A stretch of 50,039 bases of DNA from an uncultured Dorea sp. (GTDB taxonomy: Bacteria > Bacillota > Clostridia > Lachnospirales > Lachnospiraceae), in NCBI GenBank assembly GCA_910578455.1, contig CAJTQA010000024.1, positions 1-50,039 on the forward strand, given 5' to 3'. The notes below the pieces were generated by a model. That model saw only the letters and a list, made by a program, of their open reading frames with translations, was not told the DNA's origin and searched no databases. This document shows, piece after piece, positions 8,325-16,802 of this stretch; the first letter of the stretch is position 1, and each line of letters begins with the position of its first letter. Position numbers and translations under genes: made by a program.

Positions 8325-9266
8325 ATGATAGAAAATAAAATGAACTTTGATAATGATAATTTAACAGATACTCCCCTACAGGGATATCACGAGACAAAAA
8401 AACATACCGACTCCCTGTTCCCTTTTAATATATACCTCTGCACAATCCCGGATGACTTTCCATCCGTGTTCCTTCACTGGCAGGATACGATGGAAATCAT
8501 CTATATTAAAAAGGGGAAAGGGATTGCCAAGGTCGATCTGGACACTTTCCAGATCAGGGAGGGAGATATCATCTTTGCTCCTCCCGGACACCTCCATGGC
8601 CTCAGCCGTATGCCACATGAGAGGATGGAATATGAAAACATTATTTTTGACCTTTCATTGCTGGGAAGCGGCGTTATGGACATATGCAGCCAAAAATACC
8701 TGACTCCGTTAAAGAGCGGGCAGCTGCCGTTTCCTGCTTGCATAACGCCGCAAGACGCGCTGCATTCCCCGATTTCGGACTGCCTTAACAATATTGACCG
8801 GTTGTGTGAAACTTGCCCTCCTGGTTACGAGCTTGGCATAAAGTCTGATATGTTTCGGATTTTTTCTGTAATTCTCCGGCATACAGACACACGGCAAATG
8901 CCTGACACCGCATCATTATCGCACGGGAGTCCTCTGCCTGTCAGAACTGCACAAAAAATCAACCGTCTGAAGACGGTTGTTGATTACATAGAGAAAAATT
9001 ACCAGCGCCGGATTACGATAGACGACGCTGCGGCTTTGTGCGGCTACAGTCCCAGCCATTTCATGCGCTGGTTCCAGCAGATGACAGGCATGAGCTTTAT
9101 CTGTTTCCTCAACCGTTTCCGTCTGGAAAAGGCCTATCTGGAGCTCAGAAATACCGATAAATCCGTCCTGGAAGTTTCCCAGCAGTGCGGGTTTGACAAT
9201 CTATCCAATTTCAACCGGATGTTCAAAAGACAGTTCCAGAAAACTCCGCGGGAAGTAAGATTCTAA
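8325..9266 (+). CDS. AraC-family transcriptional regulator with cupin sensor domain
   Basis: The protein of up to 313 residues has two parts. Residues about 45-120 form a cupin-like sensor with the typical IREGDIIFAPPGHLHG stretch. Residues about 215-313 form the double helix-turn-helix domain, with AAALCGYSPSHFMRWFQQMTG and the classical CGFDNLSNFNRMFKRQF signature near the end. Such proteins usually activate sugar-utilisation genes on binding a small ligand. The divergent neighbour is glycogen phosphorylase, so control of glucan metabolism is a reasonable guess. Neither ATG 8325 nor ATG 8340 has a convincing ribosome site, so the start is uncertain. Confidence 0.9.
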   Translation: MIENKMNFDNDNLTDTPLQGYHETKKHTDSLFPFNIYLCTIPDDFPSVFLHWQDTMEIIYIKKGKGIAKVDLDTFQIREGDIIFAPPGHLHGLSRMPHERMEYENIIFDLSLLGSGVMDICSQKYLTPLKSGQLPFPACITPQDALHSPISDCLNNIDRLCETCPPGYELGIKSDMFRIFSVILRHTDTRQMPDTASLSHGSPLPVRTAQKINRLKTVVDYIEKNYQRRITIDDAAALCGYSPSHFMRWFQQMTGMSFICFLNRFRLEKAYLELRNTDKSVLEVSQQCGFDNLSNFNRMFKRQFQKTPREVRF

Positions 9267-9286
9267 GTTTTAGGTTTTACAAACAA

Positions 9287-9679
9287 TTATTTTGTAAAGT
9301 TAAAAAATGGAAGATTTAAAGGTTTCATCCCAGCTTGCGCTGTTACCGTTGAAATAATGGGTCTGGCATAAGATAATAGGAGGGTGGGGGCATTTATGTT
9401 TAATAAATTATCAAAATTTGTTCCTTCAATTTCATCGTCTAATTTAAACTTTGCGCCAATAATCAAACACATAAAAAATGGAAACATATTCGACTTTTCT
9501 CCAATTTCAATCTCCAGTTCCACAACCGCTTCTTTTTCATCAATTGTGCTTATATGATTGTTTATTGATATACCGATGTCTTTTTGGGCAGTATCATGTT
9601 TCTGTACATAATCGTCATTTGTTATGAAATCTAATTTAACTAATTTGGGATTAGAAAATTTGAACTCACTTTCTTTCAC
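9287..9679 (-). CDS. SecB-like chaperone
   Basis: The protein is about 130 residues. The N-terminus reads FKFSNPKLVKLDF, and the C-terminal helix carries APTLLLSYARPIIS followed by AGMKPLNLPFFNF, closely resembling the LFPYARExIS...GFPxLNLxPVNF region of SecB. SecB keeps preproteins unfolded for SecA in proteobacteria; Firmicutes generally lack the housekeeping gene. Solitary SecB-like proteins elsewhere serve as chaperones for antitoxins (toxin-antitoxin-chaperone systems such as Rv1957). I prefer the GTG at 9679, with AAGGTGA just upstream; an in-frame ATG at 9709 is possible. It is last of three AT-rich genes and lies 66 bases after the preceding one. The fold call is fairly sure and the client is unknown. 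Confidence 0.75.
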   Translation of the reverse strand: MKESEFKFSNPKLVKLDFITNDDYVQKHDTAQKDIGISINNHISTIDEKEAVVELEIEIGEKSNMFPFFMCLIIGAKFKLDDEIEGTNFDNLLNINAPTLLLSYARPIISTVTAQAGMKPLNLPFFNFTK

Positions 9680-9745
9680 AGTTCTCACCTTCTTTCTGTT
9701 GCACACCATTACAATACTTTAATGGACTGACACATGTCTCTTAAC

Positions 9746-10381
9746 TTACGCAGCATATAAAATCGAAATATTATCATTATATTCTTCTGACTCCAAAATT
9801 GCATATTCCAATTTAGCTCGATATGATACATTACTTACAGACTCCGTTGATTTTGCAAATGACTGTTCATATGTTTCAGAATAGCTGCATCTTAGTTGTT
9901 CATGCGTAGTTTTACACATCATAATATATCGTTCAAAATCATTCTTGTCAAAAGAAATTTGAGGCATTGGGATTCTAATAGTTGATGGTATGCCAATTTT
10001 ACATATATAATCCTGTAAGTAGTCTTTCATTTCAAGATACTGGTCACTCAACGGTAAATCTGCCTGGTCAATCTCATCATATGCAATATTAATATATCTT
10101 ACATCTCTTCCAAAAGGTTTACTTGCAACTATAACATTTTTGTTTTTATAAACGCTGAGAACCGTATCCTCGTCATTCAAAACAGTTAACAGCTCTTTGT
10201 TTGTCACCTGTGCGATAATCCATGATTCTTCGTCGATTATATCATCACATACACATAAATACCTATTATTGCACATATCAACACACACAAATACAATAGA
10301 TATATTTTCAAAAGAAAATAATTCTTTTTCAAAATATAGTGTGCCTATTTGTGGAATATTTTCAAAAAATTTATCATACAT
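9746..10381 (-). CDS. Unknown protein, DUF6575-like N-terminus
   Basis: The 211-residue soluble protein has no recognised catalytic motif. Its N-terminal half (IPQIGTLYFEKELFSFE, then NNRYLCVCDDIIDEESW) resembles, from memory, the DUF6575 family, which has no known function to me. The C-terminal third is rich in Glu, Ser and Tyr and may be helical. ATG 10381 has AGAGGTGG 6 bases upstream and is preferred over the ATG at 10399. It follows the 146-residue gene by 18 bases and precedes the SecB-like gene, so the three are probably co-transcribed. In a toxin-antitoxin-chaperone model it could be the chaperone's client, but nothing in the sequence proves that. Confidence 0.6.
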   Translation of the reverse strand: MYDKFFENIPQIGTLYFEKELFSFENISIVFVCVDMCNNRYLCVCDDIIDEESWIIAQVTNKELLTVLNDEDTVLSVYKNKNVIVASKPFGRDVRYINIAYDEIDQADLPLSDQYLEMKDYLQDYICKIGIPSTIRIPMPQISFDKNDFERYIMMCKTTHEQLRCSYSETYEQSFAKSTESVSNVSYRAKLEYAILESEEYNDNISILYAA

Positions 10382-10399
10382 TATTATCCACCTCTTCAA

Positions 10400-10840
10400 T
10401 CAATCATAAAACTTAAAATTTTTTTCTAATTCTTTAAAATTCCCTTTATAAATCCACCAATCAACGTGATCTATATCTTTATAGCCACTTATGCGCTCTT
10501 TTGTTAATTGAGATAAACCACATATAGTATTTCCATGAATTAAAGCCGGATGAGGGTACTGTTCATAATATTTCTTTTTAAGAAAATTCAAAAACTTTTT
10601 AGGCTGTTTAGGCGAGAGATAGCATGATGTAGAATATAATCCTATTTCTTTAGTGTCTCCCTTAATTTCTCTATCTTCATGTTGAAATTCTTCATAACTA
10701 CTCCAAAAAGTTTTTTCATCAATTATTCCACTTTTTGAAACACGATATACATGTTGGTCATCCTGTTCTTTACCATTCATATAGATTTCTTCAATTAGTT
10801 CTGATGGTATACAATCTGCTAAATTAGATATTCGTTTCAT
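10400..10840 (-). CDS. Unknown small protein, first gene of the SecB-like operon
   Basis: The 146-residue protein is not recognised. It has an early HVYRVSKSG segment, a central GLYSTSCYL segment and a C-terminal HVDWWIYKG segment. The spacing of an Arg strand and an STS strand faintly recalls ADP-ribosyltransferase folds, but I cannot place the third catalytic residue, so this is only a hint. GAGG lies 8 bases before ATG 10840, and a good promoter lies at 10874-10902. Base composition is much more AT-rich than the neighbouring glgP and wall genes, suggesting acquisition by transfer. As the promoter-proximal gene of a three-gene operon with a SecB-like chaperone, it is a candidate effector. 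Confidence 0.6.
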   Translation of the reverse strand: MKRISNLADCIPSELIEEIYMNGKEQDDQHVYRVSKSGIIDEKTFWSSYEEFQHEDREIKGDTKEIGLYSTSCYLSPKQPKKFLNFLKKKYYEQYPHPALIHGNTICGLSQLTKERISGYKDIDHVDWWIYKGNFKELEKNFKFYD

Positions 10841-10873
10841 ATCTTTTTCCTCTGTATATGAATTTACTACTAT

Positions 10874-10902
10874 ATTATATAAGCAAATAATAGAAAAGTC
10901 TA
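10874..10902 (-). promoter_or_regulatory. Promoter of the SecB-like chaperone operon
   Basis: On the minus strand, TAGACT (10897-10902) and a perfect TATAAT (10874-10879) are 17 bases apart, giving a start about 25 bases before the first ATG at 10840. No operator-like inverted repeat was evident at it. Confidence 0.65.
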
Positions 10903-10945
10903 TACAAACATATACGATATGCCATATTTATTGAAACCATACGTC

Positions 10946-10977
10946 AAGACCCCAAAACATACATGTTTTGGGGTCTT
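10946..10977. terminator. Strong hairpin terminator between the wall gene and the SecB-like operon
   Basis: A 15-bp stem (10946-10960 with 10963-10977) forms a near-perfect palindrome, with a CCCC/GGGG core and A/T-rich ends. The T run is short on each side, so efficiency is uncertain. It ends the minus-strand transcript of the L,D-transpeptidase gene and insulates the operon to its left. Confidence 0.65.
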
Positions 10978-11006
10978 TAATATACTGCATATTCTGCCGA
11001 TACCTA

Positions 11007-12830
11007 TTAAAGCGATATAACAGTTGTTCCTTTCGGACATTTCTTGTAGATGAAGTTGATATCCTCATCATACAGACGGACACATCCTTTTGATCTTGGA
11101 CGGCCGATAGTGGCATCTGCATATCCGCCTTTATAATTCTTAATCCTGGAATGGAAAGAATTCTGGCCTTTAAAGTGAACAATCGGTTTCTCATACGTCT
11201 TTTTGTAGAACCAGCCCTTCTCTTTCTTTCCTACCTTAAACTTACCCTTAGGTGTCATATGAAGATGCGTGCCTGTCGCGCATTTTGCGGAGCGAATCAT
11301 CTTCCATTTCCCTTTAGAACCCTGGTAAATGACTACCCTCTGAGTGTAATGGCTGATCCAGATTAAATACTTGCTCGGACTCGAATACTTCTTTTTATTT
11401 ACAAAGTCTTCCTTTACCTTCGTAGAATAATCTTTCGTCGTCCAGATACTTGCCTTAAATTTCAGGCGATCCTTTGAAATCCAGTAATACTTTTTGCCTA
11501 TCTTAATCTCATAACGCCCATTGCCGTAATTAGTTGTCGTAACCTTTTTGCCTTTGCTTAAATACTTTAATCTCTTGGAACTCTTAGATGTTCCAAAGAG
11601 CGGAGCCCTTGACTTCAAAACAGCTTTATAGCCGATAGAGCGTATTTTCGTTCCCGGTGTCTTCTTAACGCTGATCTTTATCGATGAAGACAAAGCTCCC
11701 GTTCCATTAGAATTCACTCCGGCTATCCGGTACTGGTATTTCTGTCCGGCTTTCAGGCCTTTATCGGTATAAGTAAGCTGTGTCAGGCCACTTTTAACGA
11801 CATCCCATGTCTTCTTGGAAGAATTATATCTATATACAACGTAAGAGTCAGCATATGCGGCTTTAGACCATGTGAGGATGGCAGACTTCTCTCCGTCAAT
11901 CCCTGTAAGGCCTCTTACCTGCGAAGGCTTGTTGCCTATCGGCGTGGCAGAAACTGCTGCCGCTATCGATGAATACAGATGCGGCTTACTTGAGCTATCA
12001 GTCAAATTTTTCTGGGCTGTCACTGAAAAATTATACTTTGTGCCATTGGCAAGCCCTGTAACAGTGAAAGAAGGCGTTGTCACCACTTTCTCCCCACCAT
12101 TGTATGCCACTTTATAAGACTCTGCCCCGTCTACCGCGGACCAGCTAAGAGCTACCGCGCCATTAGAGGCCGTTGCTTTCAGGTTGGCCGGCGTTGCAAG
12201 AAGGATGGCCGGGATTTCAGCAATATCGCTGCCGTTATTTTCGTTAGTTACCTTAATTGTGTATTGTGTTCCTGGGGTTACCTCTATTGTTTCTGTACCC
12301 GCTGTTATACCCGTTTTGCTTTTTTCTGCAGCTCCACCACTAGAACTGCTCCCTCTAAAAGTTTCAATCTTGTATGTCGCTCCGCTTACTACATTCCAAA
12401 TAATTTTTAATTCATTCTTCCCAGCAACAGGTTCTGCCTTAATTACTGTGATAGCCTGTGTATCAATGGATTTTTCATCGTCAGCTGCATCTCCCTGTTC
12501 TGGCAGCTGTGCGCCCAAATCAACATCCTCTGATGATGTTCCCTCGTCGCCTGCCGGAACATCTGTTGAATCAGAACCGTCATCTTGAACAGCGTCATTT
12601 CCATCCTCTGACTGCCCGTCATCCTGTTTCTCATCCTCCGGCGCTCCATCATCCGGCTCATCAGTTTCGTCTGCGCCGTCCGTCTTATCCGGCGCTGCGT
12701 CATTAACTTCTCCGCTGCCCTCTGTCTGATTCGCTGCGGCTGGCTCTGAAGCTGCTGCTTCTATTCCTGCCAGATTCACAAGCAGCATCAAACTTAAGGC
12801 AACGCAGATTGCTTTTGTTATTTTTCTCAT
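11007..12830 (-). CDS. Secreted L,D-transpeptidase (YkuD) with FN3-like repeats
   Basis: The protein is about 607 residues. It has a signal peptide (about 1-28), a long Asp/Glu/Gly-rich linker to about residue 125, three fibronectin-III-like domains (about 128-395), a short SH3-like segment, and a C-terminal YkuD domain (about 490-607). YkuD enzymes make 3-3 peptidoglycan cross-links or attach proteins. The active Cys is near residue 583 in SKGCVRL; the usual motif is SHGC, so the His before Gly-Cys is Lys here. ATG 12830 has AGGAG 10 bases upstream and is preferred over the ATG two codons earlier. It has its own promoter and a terminator, so it is likely monocistronic, next to a paralogous transpeptidase gene. 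Confidence 0.88.
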   Translation of the reverse strand: MRKITKAICVALSLMLLVNLAGIEAAASEPAAANQTEGSGEVNDAAPDKTDGADETDEPDDGAPEDEKQDDGQSEDGNDAVQDDGSDSTDVPAGDEGTSSEDVDLGAQLPEQGDAADDEKSIDTQAITVIKAEPVAGKNELKIIWNVVSGATYKIETFRGSSSSGGAAEKSKTGITAGTETIEVTPGTQYTIKVTNENNGSDIAEIPAILLATPANLKATASNGAVALSWSAVDGAESYKVAYNGGEKVVTTPSFTVTGLANGTKYNFSVTAQKNLTDSSSKPHLYSSIAAAVSATPIGNKPSQVRGLTGIDGEKSAILTWSKAAYADSYVVYRYNSSKKTWDVVKSGLTQLTYTDKGLKAGQKYQYRIAGVNSNGTGALSSSIKISVKKTPGTKIRSIGYKAVLKSRAPLFGTSKSSKRLKYLSKGKKVTTTNYGNGRYEIKIGKKYYWISKDRLKFKASIWTTKDYSTKVKEDFVNKKKYSSPSKYLIWISHYTQRVVIYQGSKGKWKMIRSAKCATGTHLHMTPKGKFKVGKKEKGWFYKKTYEKPIVHFKGQNSFHSRIKNYKGGYADATIGRPRSKGCVRLYDEDINFIYKKCPKGTTVISL

Positions 12831-12867
12831 ATGCATCCCTCTCCTCTTTTGCTATCTAGTCCTCTCC

Positions 12868-12897
12868 ATCTTAACAAACTATTCTCCTCCTTGTCAA
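12868..12897 (-). promoter_or_regulatory. Promoter of the left-hand L,D-transpeptidase gene
   Basis: On the minus strand a perfect TTGACA (12892-12897) is followed 18 bases later by TAAGAT (12868-12873). An AT-rich CAATTGAATTG palindrome lies just upstream and could be an operator. Confidence 0.5.
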
Positions 12898-12942
12898 TCA
12901 ATTCAATTGTTAAGTTTTATTAAGATTAAGTTACATTCATTC

Positions 12943-14778
12943 CTAATGGCATCCTCTTTTAGAGCACTGCACTCTCGCCGTAGGGTCTGTCGGATCCCAT
13001 CTGTGCCATTTGGGAAGCTTTGCCACGGAAGGCTTTCCCAAAGGCCCCGGGTTAGAGCTGTTATAGATGATAACCTTTGTCTTCAGCCTGCAATTGTCGT
13101 AAATCCACTTTGCATCTCCGGCCCTCAGGCGTATGCATCCATGGGATGCCGTCTTTCCCAGCTTGTTATAGTTGGAAACGCTGAGGGAAGTATTTTTCGT
13201 CTTCCCGTACATTACGGAATGGAACAAATACCCCTGCTTAATGCGGGTGCACCACTGTCCGTAACAATTTCCGTTAAGCTCATGCCAGCGGTATTTTGAC
13301 GGGGTTCTCGCCGTGGTGATCGGCGTTGCTTTTCCCGCAGAGCATGGAAAAGCTTTTACAGGTATTATATACCCGTTCTTCCCGTCCTTTGCATACACAG
13401 TAACGCAGTTCTTCTTTTTATTTACCTTGATAACGTATGAAGACTGTTTCCCGATGATCTTGCTCACGTCTTTTACAAGTTTTCCTTTTTTGTCATAATA
13501 AAGCTTATAACCGTTTACATATCGCCATCCGCTGCCGGAAGATACCGAACCCGCCGCCGGCTTTTTCGGCTCTTCATTGTGCATGGGGGCTGAGAGCAGG
13601 CCGTAATACTTTTTCTTTTTCACCTGGCGGTAGGCTCTCACCTTATAGTAGTAAACCTTTCCGCCCAAAACCTTTTTATCTGTATAGGAAACTTTCGAGC
13701 CTTTCTTTATAACCGCTGTTTTCTTATATTTCCCTTTTTCAGAATTACTGCGGTAGAGGACATACCCACTGGCTCCCCCTGTTTTTTTCCATGCGATTTT
13801 CACCCTGCCCGACGCAGCCTTCACATATGTAATCTTCGGAGCCGCCACCTGTTTTTTCTGCGCCTTCACCGGAGACCATTCCCCATAGGCTGTCCGGCCT
13901 CCCTCCGTACAGTATGCCCGCACCCTGTAGTAATAAGTCTGGCCAAGTTTTGCATCCCCATCCGCATAGGACAGTGAACCATCGGAAATCCGCTCTGCCA
14001 GCTTAAAGCCCGACGATTTCTTTTTGCTTTTATGCACCTCATATCCTTGGGCGCCAGGCACCTTACCCCAGCTCAGGGATATCTTTGAATAGGCGGACGT
14101 GCTCTTGAGAGCCGTGCTCCCCAGTTTAATCGCAGAATCTGTTTCTTGTACGCCTGCATACCTGCCGATGCCTGCGGCAGCTTCCCCGTCCTGCTCCTTA
14201 AGCCCGGCATCCGTCTCAGCTCCCGTTTTATCATCAAGTTCCGCCTCTTCCGGCAGAATGTCTGACATTTCGGAACTGCCGCTGTCAGGACTGACAATCT
14301 CAAATGAAATCTTCAGTGTTCCTTTATAGCCCTTCTCTCCGTCCGACACTCCCTCCACGATCAGGGTCGGTTTCTTGTCAGAATCAGCAGAGACTTCTAT
14401 ATTATCTTGATACTCTGCCGTATAGTCCGTGTCTTTCTCCAGTTCTGCCGGCTGCACTTTTTCGTCTTCTTTGCGGAGGATAACAAATTCCGGTTCTATC
14501 CTTTCCCCCGTATACTCGTACTGCTCTCCGTCTGTAAGTTTCAGGACATAGCCTTCTCTCTCCAGGTCAATGACAGCATCCTTCACTTCCTCCTGCCATT
14601 CCTCAGTCAGGCTTTCCGTCCGTTCGCCTTCCCTGCCTGTTTCTTCCCCATCATCCTTTGCTGTTTCCATCAGGCTCTCCTCCTGACTGACATCCGAAGC
14701 CAGCGCTCCCATTGGCATCGTCACAAACAATACCCCTGCAAGCAAAAACCCCAGCCCTCTCTTTCCCCGCGACAACAT
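12943..14778 (-). CDS. Secreted L,D-transpeptidase (YkuD) with Ig-like and FN3 domains
   Basis: The protein is 611 residues from ATG 14778, which has AAAGGAG 7 bases upstream; an earlier in-frame ATG at 14844 would overlap the upstream gene and spoil the signal peptide. Order: signal peptide, acidic linker, a bacterial Ig-like domain with DTDYTAEYQDN, two FN3-like domains each with a YYYRVRAY/YYYKVRAY strand, and a YkuD domain with the canonical KTASHGCIRL active site. A short basic, Trp-containing tail follows. It makes L,D cross-links or a related transpeptidation in the wall. It lies 17 bases after the M15 carboxypeptidase gene, at the distal end of the wall-polymer operon, so the two probably act on the same peptides. 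Confidence 0.9.
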   Translation of the reverse strand: MLSRGKRGLGFLLAGVLFVTMPMGALASDVSQEESLMETAKDDGEETGREGERTESLTEEWQEEVKDAVIDLEREGYVLKLTDGEQYEYTGERIEPEFVILRKEDEKVQPAELEKDTDYTAEYQDNIEVSADSDKKPTLIVEGVSDGEKGYKGTLKISFEIVSPDSGSSEMSDILPEEAELDDKTGAETDAGLKEQDGEAAAGIGRYAGVQETDSAIKLGSTALKSTSAYSKISLSWGKVPGAQGYEVHKSKKKSSGFKLAERISDGSLSYADGDAKLGQTYYYRVRAYCTEGGRTAYGEWSPVKAQKKQVAAPKITYVKAASGRVKIAWKKTGGASGYVLYRSNSEKGKYKKTAVIKKGSKVSYTDKKVLGGKVYYYKVRAYRQVKKKKYYGLLSAPMHNEEPKKPAAGSVSSGSGWRYVNGYKLYYDKKGKLVKDVSKIIGKQSSYVIKVNKKKNCVTVYAKDGKNGYIIPVKAFPCSAGKATPITTARTPSKYRWHELNGNCYGQWCTRIKQGYLFHSVMYGKTKNTSLSVSNYNKLGKTASHGCIRLRAGDAKWIYDNCRLKTKVIIYNSSNPGPLGKPSVAKLPKWHRWDPTDPTARVQCSKRGCH

Positions 14779-14795
14779 AGAAAGTCTCCTTTCTG

Positions 14796-16784
14796 TTAAT
14801 GATTCGTATATGTAAAATGCATGTAATCCTTGCTGGATTTCCATGCCCCGCCCCAGTAAAATCCATGCTTTTTCCAGATTGCCACAACCTGGGGAGTCAC
14901 GGAATACGGGTCAACCCCCGGGCGGTACTTCCCTTCTGTCTTCCCAATCATCGGGTTGGAGCCCCAGTTCAGGTCAACGACACATCCGTAACTGTGATGT
15001 GAACGATTTCTCCCGGATACCATGCTCCTCCAGTTATAGGTGTCTGTATCGGCCGCTCTTACTGGAAATCCTATGGCATACATATCCTGAAACGCTCCCA
15101 TGAACTCCCGAGTAAGAGACTTGTGGACCCTCAGCTGCATCGTGCTGGGAACGCCGTTCTCATCCTTTATCGGCACAGTGATCGTCACAAGGTACTGCTC
15201 CATCTGCGCCTTTGTAGTCGGCACGCCTCCCGGGAACAGGAAATACAGCCTCTGTCCTTCCGTAAAGGTTTCCAGTTTCGGGGCGGAAAATTCGCTGTAA
15301 TGTTTTTTTGAGCCGGACTTTCGGTAAGCTCTTACCTTAAAATAATATTTAATGCCCGGCTTTAGCTTTTTCGCCGTATAGGAAGTTTTGCTGCCCCCTT
15401 TCACAGTTCCTGCCCGGACATATGACCCATTCAGGCTTTCACTCCGGTAAACCTCATACCCCTGTGCTCCTTTTGTCTTCTTCCACGCAACCTTTGCCGT
15501 CTTTTCCGACGCGCATTTGGCTGATTTTACAGAAACCTTGCCAAGCTTTTTCTTGGCGGCAAAAACTTGAGACCATGGACTGTACTCTTTTTTCGTCTTT
15601 GTCTTTCCTTTTACCTTAACTTTAACATTCTCGTAACTGCGTACTTTGTAATAGTATGTCTTCCCAAACTTTGCCTTTGAATCGGAATATGTCGTCTTTT
15701 TCCCGGATTTATTCACTTTTACCTTTTTAAACTTTCCTTTAGCTGAAGTGCTGCGGTAGATCTCATAGCCGGACGCGCTTTTTATCTTCCCCCACTTAAA
15801 CCTGATCTTCGAATAATCCGAGTATTCCTTTACGGCAGGCGCTCCCAGCTTTATAGTAAACTGCCCGTTCCGGCTGCCCGTAAAGTTTCCGATTCCGGTT
15901 ATCAGAATCCTGGCCTTACCTTTCTTCTTATTATCAGCGTAAGTAACACTGTAGTCCTTTCCCTCCGCAAGCTTTCTTCCCTGATACGTGCCGATGACCG
16001 AAACTTTCACTGCCTTTCCCGTATACCCGGCCACATCCGGTATCTGGAACTGGCAATGACTGATATCTGCCGGAGCGATCTGAAACTCAATGGACTTCGT
16101 TCCCGTGCAAGTCACTTTGTCTCCCTGCCCTCCGCTCTCTTTCTCCTGCCTCTTATCTCCCTCAAGAGACGCATCATCTGCTCCCGTCACGATAACAGAT
16201 GCCTTTCCGGCATTGACATTATTTTGATACTTTACTTCATAATATTCCGCATTGACAATCTCTTCCGCCTCTCCGGCATCTGCCGTTCCGGCTGATCCGT
16301 GAAAAATCACTTCGACTTCAGGCTTTATTTCTGCACCTGTATAGACATGCTGAGCCTGCAAATCTTTAAGGCGCACCTCTATATTGTCCGCGCTCAGGTC
16401 ATAAGACGCCGCATTTTTAGAAAGCGTTTCCGGAAGTTTTTCCTTTTCACTGCTTTCGGAAGGTTCTGGCAGTTCCGTCTCTTGAACATTCTCTTTTCCT
16501 TCGTCCTGGTTCTCTGGATTGTTGCCAGGCATTTCGTCTTTCTCAGCACCGCCGCTGCTGCCGCTGCCTTCCTCTCCTGTGCCTTCCCCTGCATCCTCTT
16601 CGTCCGTTTCCGCCCTGTCAGAATCCTCCAAAACATCTCCCATCTCTTCTGCCTGTTCCCCAAACGGCCCTTCGCCTGCCGCTGCATCCGGCCCGGCAGG
16701 CCCTGCCGCAGACACCGGCGCAGAAGTAAGCGCCAGCATAAGGCACATTAAGAGGACTCCCGCTTTTTTCTTTTTCATCTGCAT
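14796..16784 (-). CDS. Secreted M15 (VanY-like) D-Ala-D-Ala carboxypeptidase with FN3 repeats
   Basis: The 662-residue protein has a signal peptide (about 1-27), a Glu/Gly/Ser-rich linker, Ig-like domains with DYSVTYADN, and two FN3-like domains ending in YYYKVRSY and YYFKVRAY. The C-terminal domain has SHHSYGCVVDLN and DYMHFTY, the two metal-binding segments of the M15 family (HxxxxxxxD and xxH). Such enzymes trim D-Ala from stem peptides, which also makes tetrapeptide donors for L,D-transpeptidases. That fits the YkuD gene directly downstream. AAAAGG lies 9 bases before ATG 16784. The exact bond cleaved (D,D- or L,D-) cannot be told from motifs alone. Confidence 0.85.
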   Translation of the reverse strand: MQMKKKKAGVLLMCLMLALTSAPVSAAGPAGPDAAAGEGPFGEQAEEMGDVLEDSDRAETDEEDAGEGTGEEGSGSSGGAEKDEMPGNNPENQDEGKENVQETELPEPSESSEKEKLPETLSKNAASYDLSADNIEVRLKDLQAQHVYTGAEIKPEVEVIFHGSAGTADAGEAEEIVNAEYYEVKYQNNVNAGKASVIVTGADDASLEGDKRQEKESGGQGDKVTCTGTKSIEFQIAPADISHCQFQIPDVAGYTGKAVKVSVIGTYQGRKLAEGKDYSVTYADNKKKGKARILITGIGNFTGSRNGQFTIKLGAPAVKEYSDYSKIRFKWGKIKSASGYEIYRSTSAKGKFKKVKVNKSGKKTTYSDSKAKFGKTYYYKVRSYENVKVKVKGKTKTKKEYSPWSQVFAAKKKLGKVSVKSAKCASEKTAKVAWKKTKGAQGYEVYRSESLNGSYVRAGTVKGGSKTSYTAKKLKPGIKYYFKVRAYRKSGSKKHYSEFSAPKLETFTEGQRLYFLFPGGVPTTKAQMEQYLVTITVPIKDENGVPSTMQLRVHKSLTREFMGAFQDMYAIGFPVRAADTDTYNWRSMVSGRNRSHHSYGCVVDLNWGSNPMIGKTEGKYRPGVDPYSVTPQVVAIWKKHGFYWGGAWKSSKDYMHFTYTNH

Positions 16785-16802
16785 GTCTGTATACCTTTTC
16801 CT

